Source: Sphingomonas sp.
Lineage (GTDB): Bacteria; Pseudomonadota; Alphaproteobacteria; Sphingomonadales; Sphingomonadaceae
Length of the DNA stretch: 64,000 bases
Direction of reading: 5' to 3'
Assembly: GCF_024508665.1 (NCBI RefSeq)
Contig: NZ_JANINP010000006.1
Span: 682,001 to 746,000, forward strand
In this document: positions 22,884-31,028 of the stretch, in pieces
How positions within the stretch are numbered: position 1 is the first letter of the stretch
Layout: the number at the start of each line of letters is the position of its first letter
The notes under the pieces: generated by a model
What the model was told of the DNA's origin: nothing
The model's input: the letters and a program-made list of their open reading frames with translations, nothing else
Database searches by the model: none
Position numbers and translations under genes: made by a program

Positions 22884-23298
22884 ACGTTGTCAAAAACGCC
22901 GGAATCAGCTGCTGTGAACAGAAATACGACGGCAGCCTCGTGCGACGGCAGGATCAAGCCGCGGCGGCTTCCGGTCAGCGATGTTGAGGTCGCTGGTCGG
23001 GCCAAAACCGTGGCTCAAAAATGGCTCCTCATTTCCGGCGAGCGGGCGCGACTGCTGGAAGGAAGCCGATAAAAGTCCACGTTTCCGGTGCTTATCCCAT
23101 TCGCGAAGACCTCAGCGAACAGGAAATGGTGCCCAGAAGAGCTTGATCGCTGGGCAGCTAAGCGGTTGATTTCGCAGTCAAATCATAGACTTGCGAAGTC
23201 GCCACGGGCATCAATAGCACGATCTGGATTCGTGGAAAAGGCTGGACGTGAATGGATGGGGCGGTTCGAGTCCTCTGGGGCAGTGGGCTGGTTGGAGC

Positions 23299-23331
23299 TT
23301 TGTCCGAAATACGTCTACGAATTTCGGACGG
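23299..23331. promoter_or_regulatory. Palindromic operator 1 upstream of the Fic gene
   Basis: TTTGTCCGAAATACGTCTACGAATTTCGGACGG; arms GTCCGAAAT/ATTTCGGAC; 25/33 identical to operator 2 at 25358-25390. Confidence 0.7.
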
Positions 23332-23391
23332 TTGAGCGCGTATCTGGTCGCTTCGGCAGATGTCTCGGATAGCAGGGTTCCGACCGTCCAA

Positions 23392-23487
23392 CACAAAAAC
23401 CTAATTTTCGCTCGACATAATAACCTAAAAGTGGCACAGCGCAAAAACCTAATAATCGCGCGACACGAAAACCTAATGGTTGCGCAC
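23392..23487. repeat. Four tandem 24-bp direct repeats upstream of the Fic start
   Basis: CACAAAAACCTAATTTTCGCTCGA / CATAATAACCTAAAAGTGGCACAG / CGCAAAAACCTAATAATCGCGCGA / CACGAAAACCTAATGGTTGCGCAC; invariant AACCTA core in exact 24-bp register. Confidence 0.85.
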
Positions 23488-23495
23488 CATCGAGG

Positions 23496-25061
23496 GTGAA
23501 TGCGGTGGCCACTCCCCAGCAAAAGCTCGCGGACGCGCTCGATACGCTCCGCACGCTTCAGGACCGCAACCTCGTCGCCATCCGCAGCGACGATCTTAGT
23601 CGGCCCCAGCGCGAGCTGCTCATGAAGCAGGGCTTCCTGCAGGAAGTCATGAAGGGCTGGTATATCCCCGCACGGCCCGATGCGGGTGCTGGCGAAAGCA
23701 CGGCCTGGTATACCTCCTATTGGGGCTTCTGCAGCGCCTATCTGAACGAACGCTTCGGTGAAGACTGGTCCCTCTCCCCCGAGCTTTCGATTGCCCTGCA
23801 AACGGGGAATCGTACAGTTCCAAAGCAGCTCCTCGTGCGCACGCCGAGAGGCGGCAACAAGCCGACGGCACTGCCCTTGGGCACTTCTTTGTTCGACGTT
23901 CGCGCGGCAATTCCGGCGCCTGAAGATGTCGCGGTGCAGGACGGGTTGCGCCTCTTCTCGATTCCCGCTGCCCTCATAGCGAGTGCCCCCGGTCTCTATG
24001 AAAACAATGCGATCGACGCCCGAGCAGCCCTGGCGACCGTGCGGGACGCGTCCGAATTGCTGGGACGATTGCTCCAAGGAGGCCACAGCGCGATCGCCGG
24101 CCGTCTGGCTGGCGCCTTCCGCAATATCGGACGCGAACGCATTGCCGACGACATTTTGAAGGCGATGCGATCGGCAGGCTATACCGTGCGCGAGCAGGAT
24201 CCGTTTGCGACAAAGCTAGAGACTCTCCTCCCGGCGCGCGAACGCTCTCCCTACGCAGGCCGCATCCGCCTGATGTGGCAGGAGATGCGCGGAGCAGTCC
24301 TTGAGCGATTCCCACCGCCGCCGGGCCGCCCCGCCGATATCGGCGCCTATCTCAAGCGCGTGCAGGACAGCTACGTCACCGACGCCTATCACTCGCTATC
24401 GATCGAGGGCTATCGCGTCAGTCCGGAACTGATCGAGCGCGTTCGCAGCGGCACGTGGAATCCGGAAGCCGACGAGCAGGATCGCGAATATAAAGATGGA
24501 CTGGCCGCACGCGGCTACTGGCTCGCCTATCAAGCTGTTCTCAAAAGCCTGAATCGCGTGCTGGCCGGCGAGAACCCCGGTCTCGTCGCCGACGACGAGC
24601 ACGGCGACTGGTATCGCGAGATGTTCGCGCCGAGTGTTACCGCAGGATTGATCGGCGCGAGCGATCTCGCCGGATACCGCAACGGTCAGGTCTATCTGCG
24701 CGGCTCGATGCATGTACCGCTCAACTGCGATGCTGTCCGCGATGCGATGCCGGTGTTCTTCGAATTGCTGAGCAATGAAACCGAGCCTGCGGTCCGCGTC
24801 GTCCTCGGCCACTTCATCTTCGTCTACATCCATCCCTATATGGACGGGAATGGAAGAACCGGCCGCTTCCTGATGAATGTCATGCTCGCGGCTGGCGGCT
24901 ATCCGTGGACGGTTGTGCCCGTCGAGCAGCGCGCCGATTATATGGCTGCGCTTGAGGAGGCCAGCGGCCGGCAGGACATTCGCCCCTTCACGGAGTTCCT
25001 GGCGCAATTGCTGGACCGCGAACTGAAGGGGGAAACGGTCGCCCTGCTTCCGAAAGCGTGA
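23496..25061 (+). CDS. Fic family protein with AbiEi-like N-terminal region
   Basis: Fic motif HPYMDGNGRTGRFLMN; N-terminal half (LMKQGFLQEVMKGWYIPARPD...) resembles AbiEi-type wHTH. GTG start. Confidence 0.85.
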   Translation: MNAVATPQQKLADALDTLRTLQDRNLVAIRSDDLSRPQRELLMKQGFLQEVMKGWYIPARPDAGAGESTAWYTSYWGFCSAYLNERFGEDWSLSPELSIALQTGNRTVPKQLLVRTPRGGNKPTALPLGTSLFDVRAAIPAPEDVAVQDGLRLFSIPAALIASAPGLYENNAIDARAALATVRDASELLGRLLQGGHSAIAGRLAGAFRNIGRERIADDILKAMRSAGYTVREQDPFATKLETLLPARERSPYAGRIRLMWQEMRGAVLERFPPPPGRPADIGAYLKRVQDSYVTDAYHSLSIEGYRVSPELIERVRSGTWNPEADEQDREYKDGLAARGYWLAYQAVLKSLNRVLAGENPGLVADDEHGDWYREMFAPSVTAGLIGASDLAGYRNGQVYLRGSMHVPLNCDAVRDAMPVFFELLSNETEPAVRVVLGHFIFVYIHPYMDGNGRTGRFLMNVMLAAGGYPWTVVPVEQRADYMAALEEASGRQDIRPFTEFLAQLLDRELKGETVALLPKA

Positions 25062-25357
25062 CTGCCCGAGGCCGGTCATAGCACTTCGAAATATGCGCTC
25101 GGAATATACCGCCGGTATATTCCGAGCATGAATTTCAATGCTTCGAGGCAGACGGTCCGCACCGAGCCGGCCCCTTCTCGCATTGGTGTAGATCAGGCGT
25201 GATGGGGAATTATCGATCTCATCAGACGCCGGCCTGGGCTCACTGGCCCCCGTCGATTTTCGTGTCGTCGCAGCAAATTTTCTCGCATCTCAGATGCGCG
25301 AAAATCTCAAAGCCCCTTTGCACGAAAAACTGAGCCCTCAGCCGAAACGCTCCTATT

Positions 25358-25390
25358 TTTGTCAGAAACACGTATACATATTTCTGACAA
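25358..25390. promoter_or_regulatory. Palindromic operator 2 upstream of the AbiEi-like gene
   Basis: TTTGTCAGAAACACGTATACATATTTCTGACAA; perfect 10-bp arms TTGTCAGAAA/TTTCTGACAA, immediately followed by GGAG and the ATG at 25401. Confidence 0.75.
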
Positions 25391-25400
25391 GGAGACGCTG

Positions 25401-26039
25401 ATGCGTGGGACCGGTCTGAATCTGAAAGGGCAAATACTTGATCGGATGGAACAAGCCGCGCCGTTCGGCGCGTGGACGCCGGTCGATTTTCTCGATCTCG
25501 GGACACGTGATACCGTCGACCAGGCACTCCATCGACTGACGCGGGCAAAACAGATCCGTCGCTTCGCGCGCGGCCTCTACGACAAGCCCAAAACCAACAG
25601 CCTAACCGGCAAGCTCACAAATCCCGATTCTCGCGCCGTCATCGACGCTTTGTCGCGACGCGATCAAACCCGCATGCTCATCGACGGCCTCACCGCAGCC
25701 AATGACCTGGGCCTTACGAACGCGGTGCCAGCGAAAATCGTCATTCATACTGACGCGCGCCTCAAATCATTAAAGCTGGGCAATCTCGTCATCGTGTTCA
25801 GGAAAACTGCTCCCAGCAAGCTTTATTGGGTTGGACGACCGGCAATGCGCGTGGTGCAAGCGCTGCACTGGCTGCAGGACGTCCTGCCGCAAGATAGCGA
25901 ACGCATCCGCGCACAGCTGCGCATCGTCTTCGGCCATCCCGATCATGGCGCCGCCATGGTTGAGGATCTGCACCGCGGCATGCACACTCTCCCGGCATGG
26001 ATGCATGACTTTCTGCGCGATATATTGGGGCGCCCGTAA
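25401..26039 (+). CDS. AbiEi-like antitoxin / DUF6088 family protein
   Basis: WTPVDFLDLGTRDTVDQALHRLTRAKQIRRFARGLYDKPK wHTH, then DGLTAANDLGLTNAVPAKIVIHTD...; GGAG before the ATG. Confidence 0.75.
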   Translation: MRGTGLNLKGQILDRMEQAAPFGAWTPVDFLDLGTRDTVDQALHRLTRAKQIRRFARGLYDKPKTNSLTGKLTNPDSRAVIDALSRRDQTRMLIDGLTAANDLGLTNAVPAKIVIHTDARLKSLKLGNLVIVFRKTAPSKLYWVGRPAMRVVQALHWLQDVLPQDSERIRAQLRIVFGHPDHGAAMVEDLHRGMHTLPAWMHDFLRDILGRP

Positions 26040-26205
26040 ACGAGATCGACAATGTCGTGCGCCAGAAGGCGGCATTTGGTGCTCAGGGGTCATCGTTGGA
26101 CCAGGCCAAGCCCGTCGAATCACTTGATCTCTGGGCACTGCGACCGGTGCGGGGGGCAAATCGTCATGGCGGGCTAGCGGCGCGCCTCCAGCAGGCCGAA
26201 TGAGA

Positions 26206-27249
26206 TCAGCCGTCAACCTCATACATGTACGCCATCGGGTGTTTGCGCAGTATCTCGCGGCGCTTCGCCGCATATTTGTTCGACGTGCTCAACATTCCAC
26301 CGATCGTGGCCGGGGCGCCCGTCAGCGTGAGCGCCGCAGGGATGACGATTGGGGCCGCGGCCGCCGCGGCTACCACGCCTGCCGCCAGAAGCGCTCCGCC
26401 CGCCAGCGCGAAAGTCAGCGTGTCTTTGGAGAGCAGTGCGTCGCGACGCGCCACACCAAGTTCGTCCTTTAGGTCGCGAAGGTCGTCCTCCATCTCCTCC
26501 TCGAACACGCGGTCGAGCTCTTCGCGATCATCAGAGCCCGGAACAAACTTGGCCGCCTCGGCAAGATGCTCCTCCAGCCGGTCGAGATAGAGGTGCCGCA
26601 GCGCGCGATAATGATGTCCCGACGCCTTGGCCTCGCGTTTACGGAAGGCGACAAGCTTGCCGAGATCGATCTGATCGAGCGAAATGCTCTTGAAGGTGAG
26701 GGGGACAACCCGGTCGAGGCCGTCGGCAGCGGCGGCCGGTTTCCTCGTGACGCCGGGTAGGTTCGCGATCGTCGCATAGGCGATGCCGCGATCGGTGATC
26801 CGCGCCCGCGTTTCACCCGCCATCACATCCGCCAACATCGACATGATGGTCAGCCCAGCGGTCTGGCTCGCCGGATAGTCGGCATCGTCTAACAACTCGC
26901 CGATTAGGTCATTGTCTCTGAGCATCTGCCAGGTCTCGTGCATCAGCTTCTGGGGCCACATCTCATAATCTTCGTGATGGCGCATCGCCGTCCGGTAAAG
27001 AAAGGTCTCGGGCACGCCAGTTGTGAGGAGGTCCTCCAGCAGTGCGTGCACCTGCCGCTTGTGGTCGTCCGACGGTGACCGCGCGTCGCCGAGAAGCTCC
27101 ATCGCCTCGGCCATGGCGCGGTCCTCATAATGGCCGCGATACCCTCTCCATGGCACGATCGTTTCTACGCGATCCCAAGTCAGCAGGGCGCTTCGGACGA
27201 GCCGTTCCGACTGAATTTCAGTGTGCGGGTAATAGAGCGCGGTCCGCAT
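26206..27249 (-). CDS. DUF6236-like protein with C-terminal hydrophobic segment
   Basis: MRTALYYPHTEIQSERLVRSALLTWDRVETIVPW N-terminus; hydrophobic LTFALAGGALLAAGVVAAAAAAPIVIPAALTLTG near the C-terminus. Confidence 0.6.
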   Translation of the reverse strand: MRTALYYPHTEIQSERLVRSALLTWDRVETIVPWRGYRGHYEDRAMAEAMELLGDARSPSDDHKRQVHALLEDLLTTGVPETFLYRTAMRHHEDYEMWPQKLMHETWQMLRDNDLIGELLDDADYPASQTAGLTIMSMLADVMAGETRARITDRGIAYATIANLPGVTRKPAAAADGLDRVVPLTFKSISLDQIDLGKLVAFRKREAKASGHHYRALRHLYLDRLEEHLAEAAKFVPGSDDREELDRVFEEEMEDDLRDLKDELGVARRDALLSKDTLTFALAGGALLAAGVVAAAAAAPIVIPAALTLTGAPATIGGMLSTSNKYAAKRREILRKHPMAYMYEVDG

Positions 27250-27371
27250 TATCGCTTCCCCCTTCGTCGCGGCGCGATCGCCGCCCGGCGCTTCACCCCG
27301 ACTTGATCAGTGTTGCACGGATAGCTTAGTCCCGGAAGCAAGTACTGTCGCGGGCGGATCAACTGCGTTCA

Positions 27372-27615
27372 GCGCCGATGGGCGTATTCGATAGACCTGC
27401 AGCTTCGGCATGCCCCGACCGCGACACAGGCGTTTGCTGAGGCGCATGCACGCCGGCTCGGAGCTCGCCCGTGCCGATCCCCGACCTGGCTGGATTGCGA
27501 ACTGGTATCGCTCCCTCGGTTCGCGACGTGATGTCGGAAAAGCGTTGGCGCAGCAGGCGCAATGGCTGATCGACGCAGGGTTGGCCGCGCGCGGCGGGGC
27601 GCGTATGGCTGACCA
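27372..27615 (+). pseudogene. Decayed DUF3363-type relaxase C-terminal fragment
   Basis: Frame 1 YSIDLQLRHAPTATQAFAEAHARRLGA...SPTWLDCELVSLPRFAT*, then frame 2 GSRRDVGKALAQQAQWLIDAGLAARG. These match the intact relaxase at 48086-50050 (RYSVDLHLRHDPTASEAYAASHVRRLEA... APTWLDRELA... GFGREVRTALAARRQWLIEQQLAA). Confidence 0.75.
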
Positions 27616-27705
27616 CGGAGCGGTGGGTTGCCCCCGAAATCATTGCGGCTATCTAGCATTAGGCCCCGTGATCGTGTGGCGGGGGTGACAATAGCCGGGG
27701 GCAAG

Positions 27706-28425
27706 ATGGCAGCGAAGGCGCCGCGAGAGATCATTGAGGGGCTGCACGCGCAGTGCGCCGGAGTTGTTAGCCAAACATACGCAGATGGCCGCGAGGCGCT
27801 TCTAGCCCAGCGGTACGACTTCCTGGCAGACCTCGAAACCTGGTCCAGTGTGCTTCTGGATCGGCCAGAAAACGCATTGTTCGAGGTGGCGCAGCGGGAA
27901 TACATCGTCTCGATGCTCAGCCTGGCGCAAGGCTTATATCGGAATGCCTTTAAGGGATTGCGGCTGGTCCTCGAGCTCTATCTCCAGGGTGTTCTACTCT
28001 CGTCAGATCCGATCGGGCGCGCTGAGTGGCTACGTAACGCCAAGGACACCTATTGGAGCAGCATAGTGGATGAGGAGAATGGGGTTTTCACTGTCCGCTT
28101 CGCACGGGCCTTCTTTCCTCAGATCGAAGAGCGAGTCGGAGCATTTCGCGGAGTGGCCAAGGGGTTATACCGTGAGCTGTCGGAGTGCACGCATGGCAAC
28201 GTACCCAGCGCGATCCAGCTTCCGGAGAACATTCGCTTCGATGTCGATGTCTTCAACACTTGGTGTGAGAAGGCGGACACGCTCCGCCCAGTCGTGCATT
28301 TTGCTCTAGCGATGAGATATTTGAACGAGCTATCCGCTGGTCAATTCTCGGCGGTCGAGACGCTGCTGCTTGACCGCCTAGGAGACATCAACGTGATACG
28401 GGAGCGACTTGGGGGACCAATCTGA
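27706..28425 (+). CDS. Uncharacterised helical protein, possibly HEPN-like
   Basis: Overlaps the downstream ATPase by TGATG; contains GLYRELSECTHGNV (R-x6-H). Confidence 0.55.
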   Translation: MAAKAPREIIEGLHAQCAGVVSQTYADGREALLAQRYDFLADLETWSSVLLDRPENALFEVAQREYIVSMLSLAQGLYRNAFKGLRLVLELYLQGVLLSSDPIGRAEWLRNAKDTYWSSIVDEENGVFTVRFARAFFPQIEERVGAFRGVAKGLYRELSECTHGNVPSAIQLPENIRFDVDVFNTWCEKADTLRPVVHFALAMRYLNELSAGQFSAVETLLLDRLGDINVIRERLGGPI

Positions 28426-30059
28426 TGGCTGCTATCGGCGCCGAGGACTTCATCATTCGGACCGAGGATATCCTCGCAAGTGAGACACTTAAGCTGTTTG
28501 TGCCGACGGCACGCGACGAACAGCTCGTCGTGCTCCTCAAGGGGCAAACCCCAGTAATCATCGAGGGCAGTCGCGGGACCGGCAAATCGATGCTGTTGCG
28601 CGTTTGCGAGCAGCAGCAACTCGCCTCGTATGAAAAGGACCGTGTTCTTCCGGTCTACGTGAGCTTCAACAAGAGTTCCCTGCTGAATTCGCCTAGCCCT
28701 AGGCAATTCGTGCATTGGATGTTGAGCCGCGTTTCCGCGGCGATATTCCGCGCGGTGCAGAAGCAAGGCCTCGTCGCGGGATCCTCGCGGGCGCTTCGTG
28801 TCCTCACAGGCGGCACCGATGAAAAGGCGGCGGCGACGGGCGAGACGAGGCTAGAAGAGATCGCCGAGGCCTTCGAAAAGTCCTACCTCACACCAGACTT
28901 GGAAATCGACGATGCTGGCGTTCCCACCGTCGAAAAGTTCCGCAACGCGATCGAGGACGTCTGCGAGGACTACGGCATTCGGCGCTTCAATCTACTTTTC
29001 GACGAGGCCGCCCACATCTTCAGACCCGAGCAGCAGCGCCAGTTTTTTACGCTCTTCAGGGATCTACGCTCGCCTCGGATGACCTGCAATGCTGCCGTTT
29101 ATCCCGGGGTTACGGCGTACGGGGGAGTGTTCGAGGGAACGCACGACGCTCAGATCGAGCAACTGACGCGCGATGTCATGGACCCCGACTACGCCAAGCA
29201 GATGCGTGAGATCGTGCTACGGCAGGCGAACTCGGCGCTGGCGGCCACTATCCAGAGTCGTGGCGAAAACTTCGACGCGCTGGCTTACGCAGTCAGCGGA
29301 AATCCGCGCCTGCTTCTCAAGATCGTCGCGCTTGCCGGTAAGCTTGCCACCGGTGAGGTCCAGAGCGTCATCAAGGAATTCTTTCGCGTCCAGATATGGG
29401 CCGAGCATAGCGGACTTGCCGAGCGCTACCCTGGCCACAAGGCTCTGATCGATTTCGGCCGCACGTTCATGGAAAACAACGCTATTCCAGAGGCGAAGAA
29501 AAAGAACGACGGATGGAGAGAGAATGAACGGGATATCCGGAGCAATGTCATCTGGATCTCCAAGGACGCCCCCGCCGCCGCCAAGGAGGCAATGCGGCTG
29601 CTTATGTACACTGGCGTGCTGTCTAGGATAGATGAGGGCTACAAGGGTAGCGGCAGCCAGATCGGCTCGCGCTATGCCATCAATATCGGCTGTCTCGTCG
29701 CTGGCGAGGTGTCGCCGATCCCCGTTATTGGTGAACTCCGGCGTTACAACACTCCTAAGCGCTTCACTGAGTTCGGCGGAAGCAATCCCCAATTCGCTGA
29801 GATTGACCGGCAGGTTGGGACGTCGATCGAGGCCGACCTGTCGGTCAATCTGACCGCTCTGCTGGCGAAATCCGTGACCAAGCTCGACTTGACTGATCAC
29901 CAGAAGAGGGCGCTGCAATCAGTTGAGCTCGACACCATTGGCAAGGCATTCGAGGCTTCGGAGGAGAAATATCAGGAGGCCAAGTACATCGGTCCGGTTA
30001 GATCACGGAGGATGAGGAATGTCGTGATGACCGCAGCGTTAGAATTCCTCTCCGGCTAA
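28425..30059 (+). CDS. ORC/CDC6-type AAA ATPase
   Basis: Walker A VIIEGSRGTGKSMLLRV, Walker B RRFNLLFDEAAHIF. Confidence 0.75.
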   Translation: MAAIGAEDFIIRTEDILASETLKLFVPTARDEQLVVLLKGQTPVIIEGSRGTGKSMLLRVCEQQQLASYEKDRVLPVYVSFNKSSLLNSPSPRQFVHWMLSRVSAAIFRAVQKQGLVAGSSRALRVLTGGTDEKAAATGETRLEEIAEAFEKSYLTPDLEIDDAGVPTVEKFRNAIEDVCEDYGIRRFNLLFDEAAHIFRPEQQRQFFTLFRDLRSPRMTCNAAVYPGVTAYGGVFEGTHDAQIEQLTRDVMDPDYAKQMREIVLRQANSALAATIQSRGENFDALAYAVSGNPRLLLKIVALAGKLATGEVQSVIKEFFRVQIWAEHSGLAERYPGHKALIDFGRTFMENNAIPEAKKKNDGWRENERDIRSNVIWISKDAPAAAKEAMRLLMYTGVLSRIDEGYKGSGSQIGSRYAINIGCLVAGEVSPIPVIGELRRYNTPKRFTEFGGSNPQFAEIDRQVGTSIEADLSVNLTALLAKSVTKLDLTDHQKRALQSVELDTIGKAFEASEEKYQEAKYIGPVRSRRMRNVVMTAALEFLSG

Positions 30060-30170
30060 GCGACCGAACATGATCCTCTTTCGATGGGGATGTCGCGGCT
30101 TGGCGGAGATGGGGACGTGTGGGATCTGATCGGGCGCTCGCAAATCCGCTTCCCCTAGATGCGATCAGGA

Positions 30171-31028
30171 TTATTTCAGAAAGTTGGGAAGCTGTGCAAT
30201 TACTGCTTGCTCGTCAGCATAGCGGTGCTGAACGGCGTCGTGGATGCCCATTATCAGCGCCTTCATCGTTGCTAGCGATGATCCAAAATAGCTTTTGTCT
30301 ATGGTAATCGGCTCACCTGTCTTAGCCCTCGCTCGGTTCGTTGCCTTTTCGAGATAGCGCTGATCAACGATTCCTTGCGAGTGTACTAGTACATCTCGCG
30401 TGGCTTTTGCTTCGACGAATGCAAACATCACACTTTGATCGATTTCGATCTCGAGCACGTGCTTGGTATATCGTAAATAAGCGGACGGAGATGCGTAAAT
30501 CGCGCTTAAGATCCGCGATCTGACCCAGTCCTCGAGGATTTCTTCCTTCGATTTTCGAAGCAGCTCGCCAAGATGTATTTCGGCATCAGAAGGGCCATTC
30601 TTTAGGCCGCGCTCCAGTCGTTCTGGATACGCGCGCAACATAAGTTTAAGTATATTAGCGAGATAATCTTCCGTGATCGAAACCGCTAACATTAGAGATT
30701 TGCCGTATTCCTCTTGGCCGGCCATCCGCGAAAGTAAACTGGCCATTTGCTTTTTGTCGCGTCTGATCCGGGCCTCAGGACGGCTTCCGCCAGAGGGCAC
30801 GACGAAATGATGGTATGAGTTCTGATCATTCTTCCGCTCCAGCTGTTCTTGCCGCGCTATTAGAGCCGTCACTGTGATCTGCGTGCCGACATGCAAATCG
30901 TTCAAGCGCTTGATATAGCGATCTTTATAGCTTTTGAGACTTTTGGGCTCATTGGCAATGTGTTTTCTGGTCTTGGGCGCGCGCAGCTTGACTTGCCGCT
31001 TCGGTTGTCGAGTTCGTTCCTTGGCCAT
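30171..31028 (-). CDS. Uncharacterised basic protein with HEPN-like Rx4H motif, last gene of the Ssp-type operon
   Basis: ATG abuts the TAG of the methyltransferase gene; very basic N-terminus (MAKERTRQPKRQVKLRAPKTRKH); VEAKATRDVLVHSQGIVDQRYLEKA contains R-D-V-L-V-H. Confidence 0.6.
   Translation of the reverse strand: MAKERTRQPKRQVKLRAPKTRKHIANEPKSLKSYKDRYIKRLNDLHVGTQITVTALIARQEQLERKNDQNSYHHFVVPSGGSRPEARIRRDKKQMASLLSRMAGQEEYGKSLMLAVSITEDYLANILKLMLRAYPERLERGLKNGPSDAEIHLGELLRKSKEEILEDWVRSRILSAIYASPSAYLRYTKHVLEIEIDQSVMFAFVEAKATRDVLVHSQGIVDQRYLEKATNRARAKTGEPITIDKSYFGSSLATMKALIMGIHDAVQHRYADEQAVIAQLPNFLK

Noticed and set aside
23255-23290. Functional tRNA gene at GGTTCGAGTCCTCT
   Set aside because: No matching acceptor, D or anticodon arms at proper spacing; the T-arm stem itself does not pair fully.
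23392-23487. CRISPR array
   Set aside because: The 24-bp units abut with no spacers and only four copies exist; no cas genes are in the window.
23248-23499. 83-aa ORF containing the 24-bp repeats as a coding gene
   Set aside because: Spans the palindromic operator and repeat tract, has no recognisable domain and runs into the Fic start; better explained as regulatory DNA.
26040-26205. AbiEii toxin gene after the AbiEi-like gene
   Set aside because: Only ~165 bp before the convergent DUF6236-like gene and no nucleotidyltransferase motif in any frame.
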